Source: JAWLAT01 sp041395325 (GTDB taxonomy: Bacteria; Pseudomonadota; Gammaproteobacteria; Xanthomonadales; SZUA-5). From it: a DNA stretch of 64,000 nt. The notes under the pieces were generated by a model. It ran no database searches and was not told the DNA's origin. It worked only from the letters and a program-made list of their open reading frames with translations. A program made the translations under genes and the position numbers. Positions within the stretch are counted from its first letter, which is position 1. Every line of letters begins with the position of its first letter. Positions 17,603-26,773 of the stretch are shown piece after piece. The stretch spans positions 121,405-185,404 of the forward strand of contig JAWLAT010000008.1 of the NCBI GenBank assembly GCA_041395325.1, in the 5' to 3' direction.

Positions 17603-19060
17603 CTATGGCTGCCTCGGTGTGGCCGCATTTTCCGGTGACCAGATGAACGGGATCAGGTGGCGAATGCGCCGCGGCACGAAGTCCTCATCAATCTGGTCCT
17701 GTTCTGGTTGTGGTCGCCAGACGATCTCCAAACGGTGTGGGCCTGCGGACAAGCCGTTGAGCGCCAGATAGCCAACCAGACCGCGCATGCCCAGATCGGC
17801 CCGTTCGGCTACGACGAAGTCATCCAGCGGGACCGGCTGATTGTCCAGTCGGACCGCCCACAGTCGACGCAGGCAGGCTGCGGCCGCTTCGGCGTTTGCA
17901 TCCCCATCGGCTTCCCGCTGCAGTGCAGCGGCATCGGTGTCGCTGGCGTCCAGCGGGAACGCTTCGTCGGCCGGGGACCGCAAGCGTTCCGGGCAGCGCC
18001 GCATCAACACGGGGTCATCAATCAGCGCCAGGTAGGGCAAGAACACGGGCAGCCAGGCGGTTTCGATCACCGGGGCCGGAATCACAGGCACCCCGCGGGC
18101 GCGATCGCGCGGGATTCGCTGCGACTGGTAGTAGCTGCTGCGATAGCCGCCCTGAAGATCGCCGCCCGTCACGAAGCGTTGACTGCTCATCACATCGAAG
18201 CCACGACCACTCTGGAACCACTGATTGCTCAGTGCCGCGATCGCCAGCACCGCCAGCACGAACAGCGGAAAGAAAGTCCGTGGCAGCAACTGGCTTTGCA
18301 GCGCCAGGCGGGTACCGGCCAGCAATCGAGTCGGGAAGAACGCCCGTTCGAACCAGCCGACCAGCACGATAAGCCAGCGATAGGGCCGCCAGTGAGCGAG
18401 CGCGGGCAGCCATCGGCCCAAACATCCATCCAGAATCCAGCGGAGTAGCGGGGCACCGAGGAATGCGGCAAAAAGCGTGGTCAGCGCAATGTTGATGAAG
18501 TAGTTGGTGCCACCCAATTGTCTGCCGAACAGTCCGCCGATCAGAAAGAACGTGGTCATCCACAGGCCCAGCAGGCCCAGGGAGATCGCCGTGAAGGTAA
18601 TCAGCGAAAACAGTGTCGAAGCCAGACGGTCGGCGCTGGCGATGGCTCGCTGGAGGTCCGGCATGCGTCGCTGCAGTCGTTCGACCGTAATCGGTCCGAT
18701 GCCGCGGACCCGTTCCCAGCGAATGCCGTCCGGGAAGACGGCCTTGAGACCGATCAATCCCACCCAGTGCGCGCGAACAGCCAGGTGCAGCAGCAGCAGG
18801 GTGGCGATGACGAAGCAAACCGCGTTGAGCATGGGCAACAGCACAACGACGGCCGCCATGATCTGCAGCGGCATCCGCGCGTAATAGAGTTCGAAGCACT
18901 CCCACAGCCACCCGGGCAGACCGAGCAGGGCCAACAGGGCCAGACCCGAGATCAGCAGCTCCAACTCGTCGGTGCGTTCGCGCAGGCGCTCGAAACTGAC
19001 CCGGTCCAGGGTCGATTCATCCGTACCAGGGTCGACGGGCTTGGGCATGGCGAGCGGCAC
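17603..19060 (-). CDS. Membrane protein of unknown function
   Basis: A 485-residue protein I do not recognise. Five or six hydrophobic segments are visible at about 34-55, 64-95, 148-178, 185-208 and 262-280. The last third (about 285-485) is hydrophilic and probably lies outside the membrane on one side. It contains a pair of Trp-rich stretches (VIETAWLPVFLPYLALIDD, LEIVWRPQPEQ) and no known enzyme motif. The start could be ATG 19060 or ATG 19048. No operon partner is evident: the next gene upstream on the same strand ends 92 bp away. Confidence 0.75.
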   Translation of the reverse strand: MPLAMPKPVDPGTDESTLDRVSFERLRERTDELELLISGLALLALLGLPGWLWECFELYYARMPLQIMAAVVVLLPMLNAVCFVIATLLLLHLAVRAHWVGLIGLKAVFPDGIRWERVRGIGPITVERLQRRMPDLQRAIASADRLASTLFSLITFTAISLGLLGLWMTTFFLIGGLFGRQLGGTNYFINIALTTLFAAFLGAPLLRWILDGCLGRWLPALAHWRPYRWLIVLVGWFERAFFPTRLLAGTRLALQSQLLPRTFFPLFVLAVLAIAALSNQWFQSGRGFDVMSSQRFVTGGDLQGGYRSSYYQSQRIPRDRARGVPVIPAPVIETAWLPVFLPYLALIDDPVLMRRCPERLRSPADEAFPLDASDTDAAALQREADGDANAEAAAACLRRLWAVRLDNQPVPLDDFVVAERADLGMRGLVGYLALNGLSAGPHRLEIVWRPQPEQDQIDEDFVPRRIRHLIPFIWSPENAATPRQP

Positions 19061-19151
19061 GGTGGAGGCGCAGGCAGCTTAACAGCCCGCTTCGTGGCTT
19101 CGGTTGCGCCGCGATTGCGACCCTCGTCGGGGAAATCGAAGTTGAGTGGCC

Positions 19152-21578
19152 TCAGCCGGTCCAGCCGCGGAAGTCGAAATCGAATTCGGTTGAGGGCGCA
19201 GCGATGGTGTTGGACAGCACATAGTCCACGCCCAGCCTTTCGACGCTGGCCAGCGCATCACGTCGTTCGACCTCCCGGGCGACCACCTGCACGTTGGCAT
19301 CCTGGGCACGCCGGATCAGGCCACAGAGGGCGCTTTCCTCGATTTGTCCGCCATCACTGCGGACCGCCTCTGGCGCGAGCAGGACCAGATCCACATTGGC
19401 CAGCTTGAGCCGCGGGACGGCAGCCAGATCGCGACCGAAATCACCCAGGGCGACGCGGACGCCCAATCGATGCAGGCTGTCGGTAACCGACTTTAGTCCT
19501 TCCAGATGATCGACCAACAGGGACGAGGGCAGCACCAGCGCCAGACCGCTGCCGGACAGTTTTCGGCGTTTCAGTTCGGCGGCCAGCCAGGGCATGAAAC
19601 TGGCATGGGCGAGCTGGCCCGGGTGCAACTCCAGCAGCAGGCGCAACTGACGGCCCTTGGCCAACTGATTGGCGCGCAGATCCAGGGCCTGCAGGATCAG
19701 CCGACGATCGAGCATCAGCAGCCGTCGCGGATCGCCACCCAGCTTGACCACATCGGCGTACGACAACGCGCTCTGGTCGTTCTGTGCCGATGGCCAGCAG
19801 GGCGTGAGCAGGAACTGGCCGGCGACGCGCGCGCTGACCGGCAACAGCGGTTGGCCCAGCATGGTGGCCGGCTGCTCCTCTGGCCGGGCCAGAACAGCGC
19901 CAGCGCGAGCCTCACGACCGGCCGGCTTCAGTGCGTTGCTGCCCTCGTCATAGGCCAGGCTGCGATTGCCGCCCAGATTTTGTGCCGCCAGCGCAGCCGC
20001 ACGCGCCTGGTCGACGCTCTGCTCGATCTGTTCAATCTTCAGCGGCGCCACGCCGACGCTGCAGCGCAATTCGCAGCGTTTGCCCGCGAGCACGCCACGG
20101 ACCTTCTCCAGCGACTGGCGCAGGGCTTCACCGAGAACCATCAGCTCGTGTCGCTCGGTGCGCTCGGCCGCTACGAGGTAACAGAAGTCCTGGAACTGCC
20201 CCAGCAGATCCGCTGCACCCAGCGTGGGTGCCAAGTGTTCGGTGACCAGTTGGTCGACGGCCTGCAGGTGTGCCAGGCCCAACTCCCGACGCAGGCTGTC
20301 GGCGCCGTCGAGCGTCACGAACAGCACGCCGGCCTCGCGGCGTGGCGTCCACTGGCGCAACCGCTGCAGGAAGCTCGACCGCACCAGCAGACCCTTGCCA
20401 GCGGCCGCATCCGCGGCGTGTCGGGCAGTCCAACGTCGCGCCCGGTCGAGTCGACTGCTGACCACACTGGCCAGATGTCGTGGCCGGACCGGCCGGATCA
20501 GATACTCATCTGCCCCAGCTGAAATGGCGCCCTCGCGTCGACGCAGATCGCGGCTGCTGCCGGCGACCACAATGGGCAGGTGCAACCCACCTGGCCATTC
20601 GCGCACCGCCTGGACTGCGGCCAGGCCCTCATCAACCGGCAGATCGTTGTCGACGATTACCAGATTGGGCCGGAACTCGCCGAAAGCCACCGCAAGCTCG
20701 TCGGTGCTCATGACCAGCCGCACGGTGCAACCTTCGGCCTGCAGCCAGTGCGCCTGCTCGATGCCGCGATTGCGGTCACTGTCGAGTAGCAGAATCTTGC
20801 TGCCGCCGGTTGTGCCCTGGGTCAGTCCCAGCGATTCGACCAGGACTGCGGTGTCCAGGGGTGGCTCGAAGAAGCTCAGGCCCAGCTGATTGGCGACCAG
20901 ACGCCGGCCCAGATCGCGCCGATCACTGATCAGTGCCAGATGCACCTGTGCCAGGCGACCGGCGGAATCGTTGATCATCCGCTTCAGTTGCGCAGCGGGC
21001 TCGATCAGACTGGCGCCGAACAGCAAGGCGCTGGGCAATTCTGTCTCGTGCTCGAGCGCCTGCGGATTGTCGAGTATGCGCAGATCCAGCTGTTGCTCCC
21101 GAGCCAGCGCCGCAAGCGGTTCGGTCAGCGATTCGGGCAGGCCGACCAGACCCAGGCGCCGAACCACGCGTGCCGCTGCGATGGCGTCGCCGCTTGGGGC
21201 CTGCGGGCGCGCCGGAGCGGGGTCCGGCTGCAATGGCGCCAGGTCCACCTCCAGCGCAGAGCTGGACAGCATGCTGATCAGGCCACTGAGGTGCGCCAGC
21301 TGATCGCTCTCGGGCGCATCCGCCGTTTCCACGAACAGACGCAGTGCCTCTTCCAGTTCCGCTGCCTTGCGGCTCAGCGACAGGCGCAGGCGCTCGCTGG
21401 CCTTGACGATTTGCCGGGCTGCCAGCTGAATGCCGCGCCCGTGCGCTGGATTCCAGCCCTCCACGGTCAGCGCCTGCCACTGCCGTGCCAATGTCAGCGC
21501 GTGTTGCTTCAGCGCCTCTCGGGCGCGACTGACGTCGGCCTCGGTGCGACTGGAAGTCTGCGCTGCGTCGGTATTCAT
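19152..21578 (-). CDS. Degenerate receiver - GGDEF-like - EAL-like signalling protein
   Basis: An 808-residue cytoplasmic protein. Residues 1-115 are helical. A diverged receiver-like segment spans about 135-250 and a clearer receiver about 260-380, with Asp in VIVDNDLP (310) and the usual Lys replaced by Arg (YLIRPVRP). A GGDEF-like domain (about 410-555) has FQDFCYL where GGDEF should be. The EAL-like domain (about 590-800) has no EAL triplet, has GDFG where active enzymes have DDFG, and REVER where EGVE is expected. Neither synthesis nor breakdown of cyclic di-GMP is expected. A scaffold or c-di-GMP-sensing role, as in FimX, is inferred. No pilus or flagellar genes are adjacent. Confidence 0.85.
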   Translation of the reverse strand: MNTDAAQTSSRTEADVSRAREALKQHALTLARQWQALTVEGWNPAHGRGIQLAARQIVKASERLRLSLSRKAAELEEALRLFVETADAPESDQLAHLSGLISMLSSSALEVDLAPLQPDPAPARPQAPSGDAIAAARVVRRLGLVGLPESLTEPLAALAREQQLDLRILDNPQALEHETELPSALLFGASLIEPAAQLKRMINDSAGRLAQVHLALISDRRDLGRRLVANQLGLSFFEPPLDTAVLVESLGLTQGTTGGSKILLLDSDRNRGIEQAHWLQAEGCTVRLVMSTDELAVAFGEFRPNLVIVDNDLPVDEGLAAVQAVREWPGGLHLPIVVAGSSRDLRRREGAISAGADEYLIRPVRPRHLASVVSSRLDRARRWTARHAADAAAGKGLLVRSSFLQRLRQWTPRREAGVLFVTLDGADSLRRELGLAHLQAVDQLVTEHLAPTLGAADLLGQFQDFCYLVAAERTERHELMVLGEALRQSLEKVRGVLAGKRCELRCSVGVAPLKIEQIEQSVDQARAAALAAQNLGGNRSLAYDEGSNALKPAGREARAGAVLARPEEQPATMLGQPLLPVSARVAGQFLLTPCWPSAQNDQSALSYADVVKLGGDPRRLLMLDRRLILQALDLRANQLAKGRQLRLLLELHPGQLAHASFMPWLAAELKRRKLSGSGLALVLPSSLLVDHLEGLKSVTDSLHRLGVRVALGDFGRDLAAVPRLKLANVDLVLLAPEAVRSDGGQIEESALCGLIRRAQDANVQVVAREVERRDALASVERLGVDYVLSNTIAAPSTEFDFDFRGWTG

Positions 21579-21728
21579 GCCGCTAGTCTCTCTCAGCTAA
21601 GCTGACCCAATCTGTGGGCTGGGTCGAAACTCTGTCCCCGATTGCTGCAAGAATCGCGCCTGATCTTTGCCTGTTCGGGGTATGGATCAAGCCCAATGCC
21701 TGACTCGCCCAGTAGGGCAGGAGCCAAG

Positions 21729-22169
21729 ATGAAGAAGCGAACATCCGGAGCACGCGGTTGGAACGCGACGCTGATCCTCTGCTATCTGCTGCTGGCAGGC
21801 AGCCTGCTGGCGAATTTCGTCATCTTTGGCGCAGTGCCGTCACTACCAGAGGCAGGTCCTGCATTGGCCAAGGCGATCGCCAGGCAGACCTGGGATCTGA
21901 ATTTCTACATGTCGGTAGGTGCCCGGCTGAACGCGGCGACCGGGATGACGGCGCTTGGCGTGGATTTTCTGCAGTCTGCCATGGGGCCGGGACTGGCCGC
22001 GATGAAGGGCAATGTCAGCGGTGCGTTGTTGCATCTGACCGAACACACCTACAGCTCGCGCCATGCACTATTGCAGTGGTTGCGCTGGGCGCCTCCTGCA
22101 CTGTTGGTCGTGGCGATTCTGCTGACGGCCTTTCGACCGCGCCAGGTTCGCAGTTTCAATACCCTCTGA
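21729..22169 (+). CDS. Small membrane protein of unknown function
   Basis: A 146-residue protein starting at ATG 21729 behind GCAGGAGCC. It has a basic N-terminus (MKKRTSGARGWN), a membrane helix at about 14-36 (LILCYLLLAGSLLANFVIFG), a loop of about 75 residues, and a second helix near 115-135 (PPALLVVAILLTAF). Both ends are predicted cytoplasmic. No family is recognised. It is divergent from the degenerate EAL gene. Confidence 0.7.
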   Translation: MKKRTSGARGWNATLILCYLLLAGSLLANFVIFGAVPSLPEAGPALAKAIARQTWDLNFYMSVGARLNAATGMTALGVDFLQSAMGPGLAAMKGNVSGALLHLTEHTYSSRHALLQWLRWAPPALLVVAILLTAFRPRQVRSFNTL

Positions 22170-22751
22170 GCTTCCGCCCGGCCTCCAGAGTCGGCGGCAC
22201 CAGGCGCACGCCATCGCCACCTTTTCGGGTCGGTAGCGAAGCGCTTTGCTGCCCGTGACGAGACGACTGATATCGGCGTCGCGGCATGGGCTTGGAAGGC
22301 AGATTGGCGGGTTGACCCGTCGATCAGCGGGGCCTGAGTCGTTGCCGTCAGCGTGAAGCCGACCGCCTTCGCCTGCGACCGCCACGCCATGCTGCAGCCA
22401 CAACGGCTTGCCTGACAGCGCTCGACGTCTGGGCCCTAAAACCCCTAAACATATATCAATCTGTTATTCAGTTATGCTGCAGTGCCGCATGTTTCAAATA
22501 TTGCCAATTCATCACTCAAGTAACTGTTATAAAAGGTACAAACCAGAGCTTGTTCATTTTGGGTTTATCTGAATAGTCATCGGATGCGGCAGTGCATCAT
22601 GGCGATGGGTCTAGTCACGAAGCGTCACCGATTGACGCTCTGTGTCACCCCTCATAGCGTTTCGCCCCGCTTCGCCGCCGTGGGGTCGGCGTAGCGCTCA
22701 CCGGGCTCCAGATCCTGGAGCCGCATTCGCAATCATTCCTGATGGGGAGAG
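22170..22751. other. Long intergenic region with an AT-rich island and hairpins
   Basis: No credible gene is seen in these 580 bases. At 22235-22250 there is a near-perfect palindrome, AGCGAAGCGCTTTGCT. From about 22438 to 22580 the composition drops to roughly 37% GC, far below its surroundings. Between the island and the subtilase gene are two hairpins: AGCGTCA/TGACGCT (22621-22639, 5-nt spacer) and an 8-bp GGCTCCAG/CTGGAGCC (22704-22722, 3-nt loop). Two overlapping minus-strand frames at 22049-22403 look like shadows with unnatural composition. Confidence 0.6.
22525..22533 (+). promoter_or_regulatory. Putative extended -10 promoter of the subtilase gene
   Basis: TGTTATAAA fits an extended -10 (TGn plus TATAAA) inside the AT-rich island. 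It implies an untranslated leader of about 210 nt before the ATG at 22752, which would contain both hairpins described for this region. Confidence 0.4.
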
Positions 22752-24902
22752 ATGCCAGTGAAGTTTGACTGGAGGATTCGTCGGCGCGCTGTCGCGCTGG
22801 CCGTGGCCACCACGCTTGCCGGATTCAGTGCTTCTGTCATCGCGCAGTCGTCCTTGGACGATGTCGGCGGCTTGAGCGCAAAACCGGAAATCAAGATCAA
22901 CTACAGCGCGCTGGACGGCAAGCATCAACATGACCGGCTGATCGTCAGTTTCGCGGCCAACGAGCGCGGCGTCTCCGACCAACGTGCGATGTACAACCAC
23001 CTCGATGCGGTGGCGGCTGCGACTGGCCAGACGCTGACGCATGTCCGCACGCTGGGCACGGGCGCCGAGCTGGTGCAACTGGGGCGCGCCAACTCCGACC
23101 GCGATCTGCGACGTGTCATGGAAGCGCTGGCGGCGAGCCCGATGGTCGAGTACGTCGAGCCCGATGCACGGATGTACCCGATGTACACGCCAAACGACTC
23201 CAGCTACAGCTCCCAGTGGCACTACTTCGAGTCCACCGGCGGCATGAACCTGCCGCTGGCCTGGGACATCGCCACCGGCGCCGGTGTCACCGTTGCAGTG
23301 CTCGACACCGGCATCACCAGTCACACGGACTTGAATGCCAATGTGGTGGCGGGCTACGACTTTGTCTCTGACGCCGCCTCGGCGCGCGACGGCAATGGCC
23401 GAGACTCCAATCCAGCCGACCAGGGTGATTGGTCCAACGTCAACGAATGCTATTCCGGCGACCCGGGCGGCGGCTCCTCCTGGCACGGCACCCACGTCGC
23501 CGGCACCATCGCCGCGGTGACCGGCAACGGCAGCGGTGTCGCCGGCGTCGCCTTCGGCGCCAAGATCTCGCCTGTCCGCGTGCTGGCCAAGTGCGGCGGC
23601 TCGCTCTCCGACATCGCCGACGCCATCATTTGGGCCTCGGGCGGTTCGGTCAGCGGCGTGCCGGCCAACAGCAATCCGTCCAAGGTCATCAACATGTCCC
23701 TCGGCGGTGGTGGCAGCTGCGGCACGACCTACCAGAACGCCATCAACAGCGCGGTCAGCCGCGGCACTGTGGTGGTGGTGGCGGCAGGCAACGAGAACAC
23801 CAACGCCTCCAACTCCCGGCCAGCCAACTGCGCCAATGTGGTGACGGTGGCGGCGACCAACCGTTCGGGTGGCCGCAGCTATTACTCCAACTACGGTTCG
23901 GTGGTTGATGTCTCCGCCCCGGGCGGCGAACTGACCCAGTCTTCCAGCAGCAACGGCGTGCTGTCGACGCTGAACGCTGGTTCGACCACCCCGGGTTCGC
24001 AGAGCTACGCCTACTATCAGGGCACCAGCATGGCGACCCCGCACGTGGCGGGTCTGGCCGCGCTGATTCTCAGCCAGGGCAGCAAGACGCCGGCCGAGAT
24101 CGAGTCCATCCTGAAGAGCACCGCGCGGCCGTTGCCTGGTTCCTGCTCGGGTGGTTGCGGCGCTGGCATCGTCGACTCGCTGGCGGCGTTGCAGTCGCTC
24201 GGCGGCGGTGGTGGCGGTGGTGGCGGTGGCAACACGCTGACCAACGGTGTCGCAGTGACCGGTCTGGCTGCGTCCACCGGTGCCGAGCTGCGCTACACGA
24301 TGGATGTGCCGGCCGGCGCCAGCAATCTCAGCTTCGTGATTGCCGGTGGCAGCGGTGACGCTGACCTGTACGTGCGCTTCGGCAGCGAGCCCAGCACCAC
24401 GACCTACGAGTGCCGTCCATACCTCAACGGCAATAACGAGAGCTGCAGCTTCCCGGCACCGCAGACCGGTACCTACCACGTCATGCTGCGCGCCTATTCC
24501 AGCTTCTCCGGCGTCAGCCTAACCGGCAGCTACACGGCCGGCGGCGGTGGTGGCGGTGGTCAGTCGTTCTTCGAGAACACCACCAACTTCACCATCAGCG
24601 ACTACGCGGACATCTACAGCCCGATCACGGTCAGCGGCCGCAGTGGCAATGCGCCGTCCAATCTGCAGGTGCACGTGAATATCGTCCACACCTACATTGG
24701 CGATCTGCAGGTCTATCTGATCGCACCCGACGGCAGCAGCTACACGCTGCACAACCGCAGCGGTGGTGGGACTGACAACATCAACCAGACCTACACGGTC
24801 AATGCGTCGTCCGAAGCCGCCAATGGTCAGTGGCGTCTGCGGGTCCGTGACCGGGCTCGTGGCGACACCGGCTATCTGGACGAGTGGAGCCTGCAGTTCT
24901 AA
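22752..24902 (+). CDS. Secreted subtilisin-family (S8) serine protease with PPC and P domains
   Basis: A 716-residue preproenzyme. A basic signal peptide ends near residue 33 (SASVIAQ). An inhibitor-like propeptide (about 45-140) precedes the catalytic domain. The triad is visible: Asp in VAVLDTGITS (about 182), His in WHGTHVAGTIAA (about 247) and Ser in YQGTSMATPHVAGL (about 428). A poly-Gly linker then leads to a PPC domain (about 495-595, AGGSGDADLYVRFGS), a second Gly linker, and a C-terminal P/proprotein-convertase domain (about 605-716, HTYIGDLQVYLIAPDG). This layout is typical of extracellular proteases of Xanthomonas and Lysobacter exported by type II secretion and matured by loss of the propeptide and C-terminal domains. 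Confidence 0.95.
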   Translation: MPVKFDWRIRRRAVALAVATTLAGFSASVIAQSSLDDVGGLSAKPEIKINYSALDGKHQHDRLIVSFAANERGVSDQRAMYNHLDAVAAATGQTLTHVRTLGTGAELVQLGRANSDRDLRRVMEALAASPMVEYVEPDARMYPMYTPNDSSYSSQWHYFESTGGMNLPLAWDIATGAGVTVAVLDTGITSHTDLNANVVAGYDFVSDAASARDGNGRDSNPADQGDWSNVNECYSGDPGGGSSWHGTHVAGTIAAVTGNGSGVAGVAFGAKISPVRVLAKCGGSLSDIADAIIWASGGSVSGVPANSNPSKVINMSLGGGGSCGTTYQNAINSAVSRGTVVVVAAGNENTNASNSRPANCANVVTVAATNRSGGRSYYSNYGSVVDVSAPGGELTQSSSSNGVLSTLNAGSTTPGSQSYAYYQGTSMATPHVAGLAALILSQGSKTPAEIESILKSTARPLPGSCSGGCGAGIVDSLAALQSLGGGGGGGGGGNTLTNGVAVTGLAASTGAELRYTMDVPAGASNLSFVIAGGSGDADLYVRFGSEPSTTTYECRPYLNGNNESCSFPAPQTGTYHVMLRAYSSFSGVSLTGSYTAGGGGGGGQSFFENTTNFTISDYADIYSPITVSGRSGNAPSNLQVHVNIVHTYIGDLQVYLIAPDGSSYTLHNRSGGGTDNINQTYTVNASSEAANGQWRLRVRDRARGDTGYLDEWSLQF

Positions 24903-24928
24903 GCGCAAGACCTAGCGAGTGGCTTCAT

Positions 24929-24961
24929 CACGACCCCGGCTGACTGCCGGGGTCGTGCTTT
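24929..24961 (+). terminator. Terminator after the subtilase gene
   Basis: A perfect 12-bp stem, CACGACCCCGGC with GCCGGGGTCGTG, encloses the loop TGACT and is followed by CTTTGTG. It lies 27 bp after the stop. Confidence 0.7.
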
Positions 24962-25021
24962 GTGGGCGATCGATGCAACCAGGGCTGGCCCTGACGCCCT
25001 CGCTGCCACTACCCTGCGGCG

Positions 25022-25945
25022 ATGAAACCGGCCCCTTCCCTGATTCTCTTCACCACCCTGTCCGGTACCGGCTTTGGCATGCTCGGTTGGCTGGGGCTGG
25101 AACTGCTGCAGGGCGTGGCGCCCAGACCGATTGACCTGGCGCTGGCCTGCGCGCTGGCCATCGCCGGCCTGCTGGCTTCGGTGGCGCACCTGGGTCAGCC
25201 TCTGCGGGCCTGGCGCGCATTCACCCAGTGGCGCAGCTCCTGGTTGTCGCGAGAGGCCTGGGCCGCCGCCTTCACTCTGCTGTTGGCCCTGCTGATGCTG
25301 CTGCCCGGTTGGCCTTTGGCGCGCTGGCAGGGGCTGCCCCTGGCACTGTTGTCTCTGGGTACCGTCTATTGCACGGCGATGATCTACCACAGCCTCAAGC
25401 CGGTACCTGCCTGGCAGGTCGCCAGTGTGCCGGCTACCTTCGTTACGCTCGGTCTCTACAGCGGCGCCGCCGTGCTGTTGTGGTCCAACCCCTGGCGCAA
25501 CTACGAATGGGGTGTGTTCTGCGCGGTGCTGGCGATCCTGCCGGCCACACAGAAGTTGCGCTACTGGAAGGCCGTCGACGGACTGGCGTTGCCGAGCGGA
25601 TCGGCTGCGGTGGGCTTGAGCGAGGGCGCCGCCGTGGCGAATTTCGAAGCGCCACACACCGAACAGAATTACCTGACCCGAGAGTTCTGGTTCCAGGTCG
25701 GACGCCGTCATCGTCAGCGACTGCGCCAGGTGGTGATGCTGGCCGCCTTTGTCGTGGCACCGGCGGCCATGCTCGCGCACGTCGTCTGGCCAGCATGGCG
25801 GCTGCCGCTGGCCGTCGTCAGTCTGTTCGGTATGACCGTTGGACTGTTGTGCGAGCGCTGGCTGTTCTTCGCCGAGGCGCGCCATGTGGTGGAGTGCTAC
25901 TACCGGCCCGACGACAGCGATGTGGGCCCGTCCCGCCAGCGCTGA
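25022..25945 (+). CDS. DmsC/YnfH-type membrane anchor subunit
   Basis: A 307-residue protein with about eight membrane helices that matches the DmsC family. That family anchors DMSO reductase-like molybdoenzymes and passes quinol electrons to the iron-sulfur subunit. Family features include FTTLSGTGFGMLGWLGLELL at the start, the HLGQPLRAWRAF motif near 60 and SWLSREAW near 75. No dmsA or dmsB gene is adjacent on either side, so its catalytic partner is elsewhere or it works with another complex. Transcription probably starts in the gap after the subtilase terminator. Confidence 0.85.
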   Translation: MKPAPSLILFTTLSGTGFGMLGWLGLELLQGVAPRPIDLALACALAIAGLLASVAHLGQPLRAWRAFTQWRSSWLSREAWAAAFTLLLALLMLLPGWPLARWQGLPLALLSLGTVYCTAMIYHSLKPVPAWQVASVPATFVTLGLYSGAAVLLWSNPWRNYEWGVFCAVLAILPATQKLRYWKAVDGLALPSGSAAVGLSEGAAVANFEAPHTEQNYLTREFWFQVGRRHRQRLRQVVMLAAFVVAPAAMLAHVVWPAWRLPLAVVSLFGMTVGLLCERWLFFAEARHVVECYYRPDDSDVGPSRQR

Positions 25946-26047
25946 GTCGTCTCCGATCTGCGTTGACGCAGACTCAATCCGAGCACTCGGACAGGCAGGC
26001 CCGGCTCGTGCTAGCGTGCGAGTCCGACGAGCGAACGGGGGAACAGC

Positions 26048-26773
26048 ATGAGTCTGGTGGAGAGTCTGGCCGCGGCCTTGGGCCCGCAGGCCGTGCAACA
26101 GGTGGGGAGTCAACTCGGCCTGAACCAGGACGCGGCTGCGCGCTCGCTGCAGGCTGCGCTACCCGCGCTGCTGGGTGCCTTGCAGCGCAATGCCAGTCAG
26201 CCGGCCGGCGCGGAAGCGCTGCATCGGGCGGTGCTGCGGGACCATGCCGATGCCGACCCAATGGACCGGTTGATGGGCATGCTGGGTGGCGGTGGCGGTG
26301 GCGGTGGCGGTGCGGCCGGCGCGCTCGCTGGCATGCTCGGCGGTGGCCAAGCTGGCGGTAGTGCAGGCCTCGGCGGTTTGCTGGGCGGGCTGCTCGGCGG
26401 CGATGCAGCCCCAACGCAGCCACGTGGTCTGGATGGTGGGGCCATCCTGGGTCATGTCTTTGGCCAGCGTCAGCCGCGGGTCGAGCGGGGCGTGGCGCAG
26501 GCAGCGGGCATCGATGGCTCGCAGGCGTCGCAACTGCTGGCGATGCTTGCGCCCATGGTCATGGCCGCTTTGGGTCGGATGACCCAGCAGCGCGGATTGG
26601 ATCCCGGTGGGCTGGCCAGCGCACTGGGTCAGGAGACACAGCGCGCCGGTACCGGCTTTGCTCAGGGTGGTGTGCTGGGCAGTCTGCTGGACACCGATGG
26701 CGACGGCGATGTCGATGCCGCTGACCTGCTCAAGCACGGCTCCAGTCTGTTCGGCGCCTTCATGCGTCGCTGA
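26048..26773 (+). CDS. DUF937 (YidB-like) family protein
   Basis: A 241-residue protein with SD-like GGGGGAACAGC before ATG 26048. The N-terminal part (SLVESLAAALGPQAVQQVGS, QAALPALLGALQRNA) matches the DUF937 family, whose function is unknown. A Gly-rich stretch (about 79-120) separates this from a second helical segment. The C-terminus carries DTDGDGDVDAADLL (about 216-229), an EF-hand/dockerin-like calcium-binding loop. No export signal is present. The gene overlaps the end of the opposing nfeD-like gene by 14 bp. Confidence 0.85.
   Translation: MSLVESLAAALGPQAVQQVGSQLGLNQDAAARSLQAALPALLGALQRNASQPAGAEALHRAVLRDHADADPMDRLMGMLGGGGGGGGGAAGALAGMLGGGQAGGSAGLGGLLGGLLGGDAAPTQPRGLDGGAILGHVFGQRQPRVERGVAQAAGIDGSQASQLLAMLAPMVMAALGRMTQQRGLDPGGLASALGQETQRAGTGFAQGGVLGSLLDTDGDGDVDAADLLKHGSSLFGAFMRR

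Noticed and set aside
22049..22403. Two small minus-strand frames near the AT-rich island (111 and 113 codons)
   Set aside because: They overlap each other and the small membrane protein gene, lack ribosome sites and resemble translated intergenic sequence.
22698..24479. A 593-codon minus-strand frame opposite the subtilase
   Set aside because: The plus-strand frame carries the full catalytic triad and accessory domains; the reverse reading is Val/Gly/His-rich without motifs.
24899..26113. A 404-codon minus-strand frame opposite the dmsC-like gene
   Set aside because: Composition is Gln/Gly/His/Arg-rich, as in other shadows, and it crosses the subtilase terminator.
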